Assembly (NCBI GenBank): GCA_963715455.1
Contig: OY970245.1
Coordinates: 620,001 to 684,000 of the forward strand
Length of the DNA: 64,000 bases
Direction: 5' to 3'
DNA from: VRUE01 sp963715455
GTDB lineage: Bacteria > Actinomycetota > Thermoleophilia > Solirubrobacterales > 70-9
Numbering within the stretch: position 1 is the stretch's first letter; the number at the start of each line of letters is the position of its first letter. Below, in pieces: positions 31,690 to 40,693 of this stretch. Made by a program: the position numbers and the translations under genes. Below the pieces are notes generated by a model that was given only the letters and a program-made list of their open reading frames with translations, had not been told where the DNA came from and made no database searches.

Positions 31690-33443
31690 TGGCACAGGGC
31701 TGGGCGCAGATCGTCGTCTTCCTCCTCGTTCTCACCGCGCTCGTGCCGCTGGTCGGCACCTACCTCGCCCGCGTGTTCCGCGGCGAACGGGTCTTTCTCT
31801 CGCCGGTCGTCAGGCCGGTCGAGCGCCTCGCCTACCGGGTGATGCGGGTGCGACCCGAGGAAGGGCAGGACTGGAAGGCATACGCCCGCTCGATCGTCGT
31901 CTTCAGCTTGCTCTCCTGGCTCGCGCTCTACCTGATCCTTCGCACCCAGAGCATCCAGCCGCTGAACCCGGAGGGCTTCGGCTCCGGTCCCTGGAACCTC
32001 AGCTTCAACACCGCCTCCTCCTTCGTCACCAACACGAACTGGCAGTACTACGGCGGCGAGACGACCCTCTCCTACTTCGTCCAGATGGTCGGACTGACGG
32101 TGCAGAACTTCGTCTCGGCCGCGGTCGGGATCGCCGTGTTGGCGGCCGTGATCCGCGGCTTCGCCGCCCGCTCAGGGGCGGCGCTCGGCAACTTCTGGAG
32201 TGACCTCGTTCGGATCAACCTCTACGTCCTGCTGCCGATCTCATTCGTGGCGGCGCTCGTCCTCGTCTCCCAAGGCGTGATCCAGACGCTCGACGGCTCG
32301 ACCACCTTCAACACGATCGCTGGAGGCACGCAGACCTTGGCGCTCGGCCCGGTCGCCTCGCAGGAGGCGATCAAGGAGCTCGGCACCAACGGCGGCGGCT
32401 TCTTCAACGTCAACAGCGCGATGCCGTTCGAGAATCCGGGCGGCCTCACCAACATGGTGGAGCTGCTGTTGATCCTGATCGTCCCGGCCAGCCTCACCTA
32501 CACCTTCGGCCGCATGGTCGGCAACCGGCGCCAGGGCTGGGCGCTGTACGGGGCCATGATGGCGATGTTCATCGTCGCCGTGGCGGTGGTCTACGTCGCC
32601 GAGCAGCACGGCAGCCCCGCCCAGCACCATGCCGGCGTCCTCACCCACACCTTGGACGGCTCGACCGGCGGCAACATGGAGGGCAAGGAGCAGCGCTTCG
32701 GCATCGCCGAGTCCTCGTTGTGGACGGCGGTGACGACCGTGACCTCCTGCGGCGCCGTCAACGCCTCCCTCGACTCGCTGACCGGGATCGGCGGCCTGGT
32801 GCCGCTGGCGAACATGGGGACCGGCGAGGTCGTCTTCGGCGGGGTCGGCTCGGGGCTCTATTACATGCTGCTCTTCGTCCTGCTGACCGTCTTCATCGCC
32901 GGGCTGATGGTCGGGCGGACGCCTGAGTTCTTGGGCAAGAAGATCGAGTCGCGGGAGGTGAAGCTAGTCCTGGTCGGCGTGCTGGTGACGCCCCTGCTGG
33001 TCTTGTTCGCAACGGCCTTGGCGGTGGCGAGCCCGGACGGCACGCAGTCGATCTATAACCACGGCCCGCAGGGCTTCTCGGAGTCGCTTTACGCCTACAT
33101 GTCGCAGGCGAACAACAACGGCTCCGCCTTCGCCGGCTACACCGGCTTCGTCCAGCCCAATGCACCCGGCAACGGCGGCTCGGAAGCGTTCAGCTTCGCC
33201 ACCCTGCTCGGCGGCGTGGTGATGCTGCTCGCCCGCTTCCTGCCGATGATCGCGGCGCTCGCGGTCGCCGGGTCGCTGGCGGGGAAGCGGGTCGCGCCGG
33301 CAGGCGCCGGCACCTTCCGCGCCGACTCGCCCACCTTCGTCGTCCTGCTGATCGGCGTCGTCTTGATCGTCGCCGCGCTGACCTTCTTCCCCGCCTTCCT
33401 GCTCGGCCCGGTCGTGCAGGGATTGACCGACCAGCTCTTCTGA
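31689..33443 (+). CDS. kdpA: K+-transporting ATPase subunit KdpA
   Basis: A 584-residue, ten-helix, potassium-channel-like subunit that binds and conducts K+. Selectivity-loop landmarks: FNTASSFVTNTNWQYYGGET, KELGTNGGGFFNVNSAMPFE, TSCGAVNASLDSLTGIGGLV and SQANNNGSAFAGYTG. Signature VYLIxP-type segments are replaced by PLLVLFATALAVASPDG before the last helices. Slightly longer than the E. coli protein (557). First large gene of the unit. Confidence 0.96.
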   Translation: MAQGWAQIVVFLLVLTALVPLVGTYLARVFRGERVFLSPVVRPVERLAYRVMRVRPEEGQDWKAYARSIVVFSLLSWLALYLILRTQSIQPLNPEGFGSGPWNLSFNTASSFVTNTNWQYYGGETTLSYFVQMVGLTVQNFVSAAVGIAVLAAVIRGFAARSGAALGNFWSDLVRINLYVLLPISFVAALVLVSQGVIQTLDGSTTFNTIAGGTQTLALGPVASQEAIKELGTNGGGFFNVNSAMPFENPGGLTNMVELLLILIVPASLTYTFGRMVGNRRQGWALYGAMMAMFIVAVAVVYVAEQHGSPAQHHAGVLTHTLDGSTGGNMEGKEQRFGIAESSLWTAVTTVTSCGAVNASLDSLTGIGGLVPLANMGTGEVVFGGVGSGLYYMLLFVLLTVFIAGLMVGRTPEFLGKKIESREVKLVLVGVLVTPLLVLFATALAVASPDGTQSIYNHGPQGFSESLYAYMSQANNNGSAFAGYTGFVQPNAPGNGGSEAFSFATLLGGVVMLLARFLPMIAALAVAGSLAGKRVAPAGAGTFRADSPTFVVLLIGVVLIVAALTFFPAFLLGPVVQGLTDQLF

Positions 33444-33444
33444 G

Positions 33445-34041
33445 ATGAACGGACTGCGAAAAGACCTAGCCACCGCGACGATCGCCATCGTCTTCCTGAC
33501 GCTGCTGCTCGGGATCGCCTACCCGCTGGTGACGACCGGGGTGGCCCAGCTGGTCTTCCCCGGCGCCTCCAACGGCAGCAAGCTCGAAGTCGACGGAGAG
33601 GTGGTCGGCTCGAAGCTGATCGGCCAGGACTTCAAGGGCCTGCCGCGCTACTTTCAGAGCCGCCCCTCCGCGACCGAATACAGCGCCGACGTCACCTACT
33701 TCAACAACCTCGGGCCGAACAGCCGCGAACTCTCCGACTTCTTCGCCGAACAGCTCGCCGCCTACCTGAAACGCGAGCGCCCTTATGACCCTGGCCTCGT
33801 TGCCGCCGAGGTGCCGGTCGACGCGGTGACGACCTCGGCCTCGGGTGTGGACCCGCATATCTCCGAGGCCAACGCCCGCATCCAGGCGCGTCGCGTCGCC
33901 GAGATTCGCAGCCTGCCCCTCGATCGGATCCTCGACCTCGTCTCCGAGCACACCGATGGCCGCTTCCTCGCCCTCTTCGGCGAGCCGGGCGTGAACATCC
34001 TGCAGCTCAACCTCGCCCTCGACCAGGAGGCCGCCCGATGA
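33445..34041 (+). CDS. kdpC: K+-transporting ATPase subunit KdpC
   Basis: A 198-residue subunit with one N-terminal helix (TIAIVFLTLLLGIAYPLVTT) and a periplasmic domain: GSKLIGQDFKGLPRYFQSRP SA, DAVTTSASGVDPHISEANAR and IQARRVAEIR, all KdpC signatures. One base after the kdpA stop. Placed before kdpB, unlike the usual kdpABC order. Its stop overlaps the kdpB start. Confidence 0.95.
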   Translation: MNGLRKDLATATIAIVFLTLLLGIAYPLVTTGVAQLVFPGASNGSKLEVDGEVVGSKLIGQDFKGLPRYFQSRPSATEYSADVTYFNNLGPNSRELSDFFAEQLAAYLKRERPYDPGLVAAEVPVDAVTTSASGVDPHISEANARIQARRVAEIRSLPLDRILDLVSEHTDGRFLALFGEPGVNILQLNLALDQEAAR

Positions 34042-36116
34042 CCGACGAGACGCTTCGCAACGAGCCCCGCTCGCTGCTCGACCGGGCGATCGTCGCGCGC
34101 GCGACGATCGACTCGCTGCGCAAGCTCGACCCTCGCCATCAGGTTCGCAACCCGGTGATGTTCGTGGTCGAGGTCGGCGCCGTCATCGTCACCGCCGGCT
34201 GGCTGATCCAGGTCTTCGGCGGGCCGCCGCTCGGCGGTGGCGATGAGCCAGCCTGGTTCGCCTTCTCGATCGGCGTGTGGCTCTGGCTAACCGTCGTCTT
34301 CGCCAACTTCGCCGAGGCGATCGCCGAGGGGCGCGGCAAGGCGCAGGCCGACGCCCTGCGCTCGATGCGCACCGAGACCGTCGCCCGGCTGCGCGATGGA
34401 GGCGAGAAGCCCGCCTCGGAATTGCACCGTGGGGACGTGGTCGTGGTCGAGGCGGGGGAGACGATCCCCGGCGACGGCACCGTGATCGAGGGCATCGCCT
34501 CGGTCGATGAGTCGGCGATCACCGGCGAGTCGGCGCCGGTGGTGCGCGAGTCGGGCGGCGACCGCAGCGCCGTCACCGGCGGCACCCGCGTCCTCTCCGA
34601 CCGGATCGTGGTCGAGATAACCCAGGAGCCCGGGCAGAGCTTCCTCGACCGCATGATCGCGCTGGTCGAGGGCGCGGAGCGGCGCAAGACGCCCAACGAG
34701 ATCGCCCTCAACATCCTGCTCGCCGGGCTCACGCTGGTCTTCCTGGCGGTGGTAGTCGCGCTGCGGCCCTTCGCCGAGTTCTCCGGCACCGACGCCTCCG
34801 TGGTCACCCTGATCGCGCTCCTGGTCGCGTTGATCCCGACCACGATCGGCGCCCTGCTCTCCGCGATCGGCATCGCCGGCATGGACCGCCTCGTCCGCCA
34901 CAACGTCCTCGCCCTCTCCGGCCGCGCGGTCGAGGCCAGCGGCGACGTAGACGTGCTGCTGCTCGACAAGACCGGCACGATCACGCTCGGCAACCGCGAG
35001 GCGACGCAGTTCATCCCGATGCCGGGGATCGAGGAGTCCGAGCTGGCCGAGGCGGCGCAGCTCTCCTCACTCGCCGACGAGACCCCGGAGGGTCGCTCGA
35101 TCGTCGTCCTCGCCAAGAGCGAGTACGGCATTCGCGAGCGCGAGCTGGACACCCACGTCGCCACCTTCATCCCCTTCTCAGCCGAAACCCGAATGAGCGG
35201 GGTGGATGTCAACGGCAACCAGTACCGCAAGGGTGCCGGCGACGCGATCATCCGCTACGTCGAAGAGCAGGGCGGTCGCCCCCCCGCCGAGTTGCAGGAG
35301 CAGCTGGACCTGATCGGCCGCGACGGCGGCACGCCGCTGGCTGTGTGCCGCGACAATCACATCCTCGGCGTCGTCTACCTGAAGGACATCGTCAAGGAGG
35401 GGATGCGCGCTCGCTTCGACGAGCTGCGGCAGATGGGGATCTCGACGGTCATGGTCACGGGCGACAACCGGCTGACGGCGGCGAAGATCGCCGATGAGGC
35501 CGGGGTGGACGACTTCCTTCCCGAAGCGACGCCGGAGCAGAAGCTGGAGCTGATCCGCGGCCACCAGGAGGAAGGGCGGATGGTCGCGATGGCCGGCGAC
35601 GGGACCAACGACGCCCCGGCGCTCGCGCAGTCGGATGTGGGGGTGGCGATGAATACCGGCACCCAGGCGGCCCGCGAGGCGGGCAACATGGTCGACCTCG
35701 ACTCCAACCCCACGAAGCTGATCGAGGTCGTGGAGATCGGCAAGCAGCTCCTCATCACGCGCGGGGCGCTGACCACGTTCTCGATCGCCAACGACGTAGC
35801 CAAGTACTTCGCGATCCTGCCGGCGATCTTCGCCTTCACCTATGCGGCGAACCCCGGCGAGCGCGGCCCGCTCGACGCGCTCAACATCATGGAGCTGGGC
35901 ACGCCGACCTCGGCGATCCTCGCGGCGATCGTCTTCAACGCCCTGGTGATCCCGCTGCTGGTGCCACTGGCGCTGCGCGGCGTCCGCTACCGGCCGATCG
36001 GCGCCACGGCGCTGCTGCGCCGCAACATGCTCGTCTTCGGCCTCGGCGGCTTGATCGTCCCCTTCATCGGGATCAAGCTTCTAGACCTGGTGATCCACAA
36101 CCTGCTCGGAGCATGA
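34038..36116 (+). CDS. kdpB: K+-transporting P-type ATPase subunit KdpB
   Basis: A 692-residue P-type ATPase. Landmarks: SAITGESAPVVRESG (TGES), VALIPTTIGALLSAIGIAGM (family-specific helix 4), phosphorylation site VLLLDKTGTITLGNR, FSAETRMSG, KGAGDAI (nucleotide binding), MVTGDNRLTAAKIA, and AMAGDGTNDAPALAQSDVGV. It hydrolyses ATP to drive K+ through KdpA. Four-base overlap with kdpC. Confidence 0.97.
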   Translation: MTDETLRNEPRSLLDRAIVARATIDSLRKLDPRHQVRNPVMFVVEVGAVIVTAGWLIQVFGGPPLGGGDEPAWFAFSIGVWLWLTVVFANFAEAIAEGRGKAQADALRSMRTETVARLRDGGEKPASELHRGDVVVVEAGETIPGDGTVIEGIASVDESAITGESAPVVRESGGDRSAVTGGTRVLSDRIVVEITQEPGQSFLDRMIALVEGAERRKTPNEIALNILLAGLTLVFLAVVVALRPFAEFSGTDASVVTLIALLVALIPTTIGALLSAIGIAGMDRLVRHNVLALSGRAVEASGDVDVLLLDKTGTITLGNREATQFIPMPGIEESELAEAAQLSSLADETPEGRSIVVLAKSEYGIRERELDTHVATFIPFSAETRMSGVDVNGNQYRKGAGDAIIRYVEEQGGRPPAELQEQLDLIGRDGGTPLAVCRDNHILGVVYLKDIVKEGMRARFDELRQMGISTVMVTGDNRLTAAKIADEAGVDDFLPEATPEQKLELIRGHQEEGRMVAMAGDGTNDAPALAQSDVGVAMNTGTQAAREAGNMVDLDSNPTKLIEVVEIGKQLLITRGALTTFSIANDVAKYFAILPAIFAFTYAANPGERGPLDALNIMELGTPTSAILAAIVFNALVIPLLVPLALRGVRYRPIGATALLRRNMLVFGLGGLIVPFIGIKLLDLVIHNLLGA

Positions 36117-36120
36117 GCCG

Positions 36121-37233
36121 ATGGCCGGCCGCCTCAAGGTCTTCATCGGCATGGCTGCCGGGGTCGGCAAGACCTACCGGATGCTGCAGGAGGGACACGC
36201 CGAGCAGGAGGCCGGCCGCGATGTGGCGATCGGCTACATGGAGCCACACAGGCGGCCGGAGACCTCGGCCCTCGCCGACGGTCTGGAGACGGTCCCGCGG
36301 CGGCGCGTCACCTACCGCGGCACCGAACTCGAGGAGATGGACTTGCCAGGGCTTCTGGCGCGGGCGCCTGAGCTTGCGCTGATAGACGAGCTGGCCCACA
36401 CCAACGCCTCGGGCGCCGAGCACGAGAAGCGCTACGAAGACGTGCGCGACGTGCTCGCGGCCGGCATCGACGTCTTCTCCACGGTCAACGTCCAGCACCT
36501 GGAGTCGCTGAACGATCAGGTGACCGAGCTGACCGGGACGCGGGTGCGGGAGACGATCCCCGATGCTGTGCTGGGCGAAGCCGACGAAGTGGTGCTGGTC
36601 GATCTCACCCCCGAGGCGCTGATCGAGCGACTGCGGGCGGGCAAGGTCTATCCCGGCGAGAACATCGAGGCGGCACTGCGCAACTTCTTCACCGTGGAGA
36701 ACCTGCTGGCTCTGCGCGAGGTCGCATTGCGCCAGGTCGCCCAGGAGGTCGAGGCGAAGCGGCTAGTGGTCGAGGCGCCGCTCGGCACCCGCGAGGAGCG
36801 GGTTGCCGCCGAGGTGCCGAAAGCGGTGGGGGAGCGGCTGCTGGCCCTGGTCCGACCGCAGCCGTCCTCGCAGCGACTGGTGCGCCGCGCCTGGCGCTCC
36901 GCGCAACGGCTCGGCACCGGCCTCGACCTACTTTGGGTGAAGCCGCCGAACCAGCCGATCGAGGGCGAGGTCGAGCGCCAGGTGACGGCGCTGCGCCACC
37001 TCGCCTCGGTGCTCGGCGCCACCTTCCTGATCGAGGAGAGCGACAGCCTCGTGGACGGGGCCGCGCAGGTGGTCCGCGAGCGCGGCATCACCTACATCAT
37101 GGTCGGCGAGTCCGAGCCGCCGCGTGGCCTGGCGCGGTTGCGCGAGCCGCTGCCCCAGCGGCTGATGCGCGCCACCCCGGCCGGAGTCGACGTGCGGATC
37201 GTCGCCCGACGCGAGGGCGGGGAGGAACGGTGA
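36121..37233 (+). CDS. KdpD N-terminal sensor domain plus Usp domain, stand-alone
   Basis: A 370-residue protein equal to the cytoplasmic N-terminal half of KdpD (PF02702 then Usp-like). Walker A VFIGMAAGVGKTYRMLQEG, Walker B-like ALIDELAHTNASG, and the KdpD signature DVFSTVNVQHLESLNDQVTE; the Usp-like part covers about 240-365. It has no membrane or kinase domain. The kinase half lies 6.5 kb upstream at the start of the same locus, so the sensor is split in two chains. Four bases after the kdpB stop. Confidence 0.9.
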   Translation: MAGRLKVFIGMAAGVGKTYRMLQEGHAEQEAGRDVAIGYMEPHRRPETSALADGLETVPRRRVTYRGTELEEMDLPGLLARAPELALIDELAHTNASGAEHEKRYEDVRDVLAAGIDVFSTVNVQHLESLNDQVTELTGTRVRETIPDAVLGEADEVVLVDLTPEALIERLRAGKVYPGENIEAALRNFFTVENLLALREVALRQVAQEVEAKRLVVEAPLGTREERVAAEVPKAVGERLLALVRPQPSSQRLVRRAWRSAQRLGTGLDLLWVKPPNQPIEGEVERQVTALRHLASVLGATFLIEESDSLVDGAAQVVRERGITYIMVGESEPPRGLARLREPLPQRLMRATPAGVDVRIVARREGGEER

Positions 37234-37802
37234 CGGTGACGGTCGAGCACGTCCTGATCGTCGTCGCGCTCGTCGCCGGCCTGGTCGGCGGCTACCTGAT
37301 CGCTCGCTCACGCTGGCGGGGCCGACGATCGGAGCAGCCGCAGCCGATCCACCAGATCCTGCTGCCCTTCACCGGCACCGAAATCTCCCGCCGCGCCGTC
37401 GATGCAGCGCTCCGCCTTGCCCGCGCGGAGGAGGCGACGCTGATGCCCGCTTACTTGGCGGCCGTGCCGAAGCAGCTACCACTGGACTGCTCGATCCCGG
37501 CCGAGGCCGCGAAGGCGATGCCGATGCTGGAGGCGATCGAACAGCGGGCGACCGCCCAAGGGGTCGAGGTGGACTCGCGCATCGAGCGCGGCCGCTCCTA
37601 CCGCCACGCTCTCGCCCGCCTGCTCGATGGCGAGACCTTCGATCGCGTCGTCGTCCCCGCGACCGCCGAGGTCGGCGCCGGCTTCTCGGGCGACGATCTC
37701 GTATGGCTGTTGGAGAAAGCGCCCGCCGAGGTGCTGATCCTCCGTCCCGGTCCAGAAGACAAAGTCGTCGTCGCGGCGAACGGTGGCCGTGCCGTTTCGT
37801 GA
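37230..37802 (+). CDS. Membrane-anchored universal stress protein (UspA) domain
   Basis: A 190-residue protein. Residues 5-25 form a membrane helix (VEHVLIVVALVAGLVGGYLI), then a basic stretch and a UspA domain: IHQILLPFTGTEISRRAVDA, ALRLARAEEATLMPAYLAAV, GVEVDSRIERGRSYRHALAR, DRVVVPATAE, VLILRPG. GTG start overlapping the KdpD-N stop (GTGA). Last gene of the kdp unit; perhaps an accessory to the split sensor. Confidence 0.82.
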   Translation: MTVTVEHVLIVVALVAGLVGGYLIARSRWRGRRSEQPQPIHQILLPFTGTEISRRAVDAALRLARAEEATLMPAYLAAVPKQLPLDCSIPAEAAKAMPMLEAIEQRATAQGVEVDSRIERGRSYRHALARLLDGETFDRVVVPATAEVGAGFSGDDLVWLLEKAPAEVLILRPGPEDKVVVAANGGRAVS

Positions 37803-37853
37803 ACTACTGAGAGCTTGAAGGGGTTGCACGATGAGCGGGGAATGCCCCCGTGA

Positions 37854-38561
37854 ATGAGAACGGCTCTCGCTACTCGCAAAGCTTATGTCGGACTTGTTGT
37901 GGCCATCGCCCTTGCCACGGTCGCCGGAATGATCGTGCTCTGGCCGCAGGGAGAGGCGCCGCCGCTGAAATTCATCGAGGGGACGCCAATCGACGAGACT
38001 TACACGGCCGACGTTCTCTCCGTCACGACCTACGAGTGCGAGCTCTATGCAACTGCCCGCTGCCAACGGGCCACCCTGAAGCTGACCGGCGGCCCGGAGG
38101 AGGGCAGCGAGGTTCGCACCCAGCTCAACACCGGCGGCGGCTTGCCTGAATTCGACGTCGGCGACGAGGTGAGGGTGCTCAAAAACGTGTTCCCGCCTGG
38201 CGTCGACATGTCCAAAGTGTCCGAGTACACGATCGTCGACTTCGAGCGCAAGTCGCAGCTCCTGTGGCTGGCCCTAGCCTTCGCGGCGCTGGTGATCGTC
38301 TTCGGTCGCTGGCGCGGCGCTCTGTCGCTGATAGGGCTGGGGATCAGCCTCGTGATCGTTCTCGTCTTCGTCGTTCCCGCGATCCTGCGCGACTCGCCGC
38401 CGCTGGCTGTGGCGCTGGTCGGCTCGATGGCGGTGATGCTGACGACGATTCCCCTCGAGGCTGCCTGCCAGCTTCAAGACAAAGGAAAGGTTGGGAACGC
38501 CGTTGCCTCCTTTCTCAGCCCGGAACAGGTGAGCGTGATCGACCTCGGTCGCTTCGCGTAG
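37854..38561 (+). pseudogene. Truncated YibE/F-family membrane protein
   Basis: The first 201 residues look like the start of a YibE/F protein: one N-terminal helix, an extracellular beta domain (TADVLSVTTYECELYATARC) and helices from about residue 135 on (LALAFAALVIVFGRWRGALS). At residue 201, inside VGSMAVMLTTIPL, homology stops; the last 34 residues are antisense reading of the neighbouring regulator gene. The break coincides with CTCGAG at 38454-38459. Four or more C-terminal helices are missing, so the protein is unlikely to work. Confidence 0.7.
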
Positions 38562-39656
38562 CTCCCGGAAGGTCATGCCGGCTGCCTCCCGCCAGAGCGC
38601 CGCGTTGGCTCCTATTCGGGCGGCGATCGCGTTCTTGGAAGCATCGTCAGTCGTATAAGCATCGACGGCTTGCGGCTCCGTTGGCCGATCCGCACCTTCA
38701 CTGGCCCCGGTGCAGGTCTCCCGTCGTCGCCGAGCTCGCTCCTGCGCGGCCCTCGTCGGAGGGCGCCGGTAGGGAACCCGCTCACCGCGCTCGCGAAGCC
38801 GGTGAACGGTGGAGGAGACGGTGCCCGTCGAGACGCCGAGGGCCTCGGCGATGGCGGACGCTGGCTCATCCTCATTCCACAGGCGCAAGACGTCGCCCTC
38901 GATGGCGCTCATCGGCCGGTGTGCCCTGCCGCCGCATGACGGAGAGGAGGTCGGCTGAGGCTTCAGGCAGACGCCATCGAGCAGGAGGGCGGGCGGGAGG
39001 TTCAGGGAGCAGGCGATGGCCAGCAGCGTCTCGACCGTCGTCTCGCGGACGCCCTGCTCGATCAGCGCCAATCCGTTCTTGCCGAGGCGCGACGCTCTGG
39101 CGAGATCCTCCTGAGTCAGGTGGCGCCTCTCCCTCGCGGCGCGGACGTTGGCGCCGAAGATCCTCGCCACCTCGCGGCGGTCGCCTGCCGGCGCGCGTCG
39201 CGGCCCCGGCTCGAAGGAGGGCTCGCCAGCGGGGGCGACCAAGAAGAACCCGGAGAGCCGTTCGGGGGGCAGCGGCCCTTCGGCATTGCGGAACACCTGA
39301 CCAGGCGTCCAGAAGATGCCCTCGACCAGTTGGTCGAGGGAGACGCCGAGCCCATGAGCCAGCTTCAGCGCCTTGGTCGTTCGCAGCCCGTTGGCATTGT
39401 CACCTTCGAGCTGCCAAACATCGTTTGCGTGCAGCCCCGCTCGCTCAGCGAGCCCGGCCTGATCCAAGCCCTTGCTTTGTCGGAGCCGCCGGAGGTTGGT
39501 CGCGACTCTCTCTACGAACTGGCTTCCGGAGCCGGTTTCGGGCCGGCAGTCTTCGCAGTCTTCAGGCGCCCCATTCGGATCGAGTACGAGAAGCTCCCGA
39601 CCGCACTCCGGGCAGCATCCATCCTCGAGCGCTGACTCCTTGCCGGGCGAGGCCAT
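38274..39656 (-). CDS. Multi-HTH (XRE-type) regulator, 3' end truncated at a junction
   Basis: A 460-codon frame. Residues 14-37 hold Cys pairs (CCPECG, CEDC), a likely zinc site. XRE HTH 1 at about 50-115 (LRRLRQSKGLDQAGLAERAG), HTH 2 at 165-228 (VRAARERRHLTQEDLARASR), a sigma-like HTH at 252-290 (WNEDEPASAIAEALGVSTGT) and HTH 3 from 347 (WREAAGMTFRELREATEVDH). HTH 3 loses homology at residue 401 (KLAGSLE), exactly at CTCGAG 38454-38459; the rest reads antisense into the YibE/F gene. The real gene end is therefore about 38455. Such chained HTH proteins are probably DNA-binding regulators of mobile DNA; target unknown. Confidence 0.72.
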   Translation of the reverse strand: MASPGKESALEDGCCPECGRELLVLDPNGAPEDCEDCRPETGSGSQFVERVATNLRRLRQSKGLDQAGLAERAGLHANDVWQLEGDNANGLRTTKALKLAHGLGVSLDQLVEGIFWTPGQVFRNAEGPLPPERLSGFFLVAPAGEPSFEPGPRRAPAGDRREVARIFGANVRAARERRHLTQEDLARASRLGKNGLALIEQGVRETTVETLLAIACSLNLPPALLLDGVCLKPQPTSSPSCGGRAHRPMSAIEGDVLRLWNEDEPASAIAEALGVSTGTVSSTVHRLRERGERVPYRRPPTRAAQERARRRRETCTGASEGADRPTEPQAVDAYTTDDASKNAIAARIGANAALWREAAGMTFRELREATEVDHAHLFRAEKGGNGVPNLSFVLKLAGSLEGNRRQHHRHRADQRHSQRRRVAQDRGNDEDENDHEADPQPYQRQSAAPATEDDHQRREG

Positions 39657-39662
39657 CGGGGA

Positions 39663-40382
39663 TCACCGCGAACCGCTCAGCTCGACCTTCCCGAGGAGGC
39701 GATGGCGAGCCCCGTCTGGGTGAAGCTCGGATCTATAGAGGCCGACGCTCTCGGCGTGGAAGGGCTCCAGCAGCGGCGCCGGCAGCGGCCCGGAGGGGAC
39801 ATCCCGAACCGGCCTCGGCCTTCGCGATCCGCGCCCCTCGGGTCGGACCCGAGCGACCGCTACGTGAGGTCGGAAGGGCCGACGGCCGTCGGGCTTGTAG
39901 AGATCCCGGTCGACCAGGACCGTCCGCAGTCCTATCTGAACGATCTCCGTCTCCGGCGAGTCGGCCGCGAGCACGAACACCCGTGGCATGCCTCGGGAGG
40001 GAAGTGACTCGACATCGCGCAGCGAGATCGAGGGGGCCGAGGCGCCCTCGCCTATCTGGCGGACGGCAGCCATGAGGGGGTCGGCCTCATCGGCCGGCCG
40101 ATTGCCGAGGAAGGCGAGGGTGATCCGCAACCTCGATGCGCCCATGCGGCGAAGTGCCAGATCGGCCAGGGCCTCTCGTCCCCATGCGTCGATGCCGAGT
40201 CGCACCGCCGCAGGAAGATCGAGGGCGATGAACAGCCGGAGGCGTGGCGGCGCGTCTCTGACGGCAATGGATCGGGAGTTCGGTCGGAGGGCGATCTCGG
40301 TGGCACTGCGCTCGACGACGCGGCCTGAAGCCCCGCCGCCGAGGGGTTCGCCCTCCGACCTACTGTCCCGCCTCCTCATCAC
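39663..40382 (-). CDS. 2H phosphoesterase / RNA 2',3'-cyclic phosphodiesterase-like protein with degenerate motifs
   Basis: A 239-residue protein resembling ThpR (LigT): RLRLFIALDLPAAVRLGIDA, a first motif region RLRITLAFLGNRP and a second FRPHVAVARVRP, with VGLYRSELHPDGARHRLLG near the end. In active enzymes both motifs are HxT[LV]; here the first His is Arg (RIT) and the second Thr is Ala (HVA). Catalysis is therefore doubtful. The 45-residue N-terminal extension has no homology but contains no other start. Six bases from the HTH gene. Confidence 0.7.
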   Translation of the reverse strand: MMRRRDSRSEGEPLGGGASGRVVERSATEIALRPNSRSIAVRDAPPRLRLFIALDLPAAVRLGIDAWGREALADLALRRMGASRLRITLAFLGNRPADEADPLMAAVRQIGEGASAPSISLRDVESLPSRGMPRVFVLAADSPETEIVQIGLRTVLVDRDLYKPDGRRPFRPHVAVARVRPEGRGSRRPRPVRDVPSGPLPAPLLEPFHAESVGLYRSELHPDGARHRLLGKVELSGSR

Positions 40383-40459
40383 GAAACAACCCCTCGGGGT
40401 TCGTCTTCGCGGGGGGCTTTTTGCCGGCAGCCGGGGCCACTCGCCTGCCGCTCAAGTCG

Positions 40460-40569
40460 CCGCCGATCGCCGTTCGAGGACCGAGGCAGGCAGCGGAGAT
40501 CCCCGGACCGGCGTCGAGGTTCTCTGCCGCCGGTGACCGGGACCTCGGTCCTCGAACGGCGATCGGCGG
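40460..40569. repeat. Long inverted repeat 1 (27-bp perfect stem)
   Basis: 40460-40486 is the exact reverse complement of 40543-40569, with 56 bases between. The inner part also contains partly complementary segments. The central stem sequence includes CGATCGCCGTTCGAGGACCG. Far longer than an ordinary terminator and without a T-run. Confidence 0.8.
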
Positions 40570-40592
40570 TTGCGTGTCGCGCTTGCCCCATT

Positions 40593-40693
40593 GGCGCGAG
40601 TCCTCGGGGACCGGACCAGGGTGCGGGCCTTCCAGCTTCGGAAGACCCACATCCTCCCTGTGGCCTGCGATCCGACCCCCGAGGACTCGCGCC
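40593..40693. repeat. Long inverted repeat 2 (17-bp perfect stem)
   Basis: GGCGCGAGTCCTCGGGG (40593-40609) pairs with 40677-40693, with 67 bases between. Inside is a smaller stem, CTTCCagcttcGGAAG. It shares the GTCCTCG/CGAGGAC core with hairpin 1, just 24 bases away. Confidence 0.78.
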
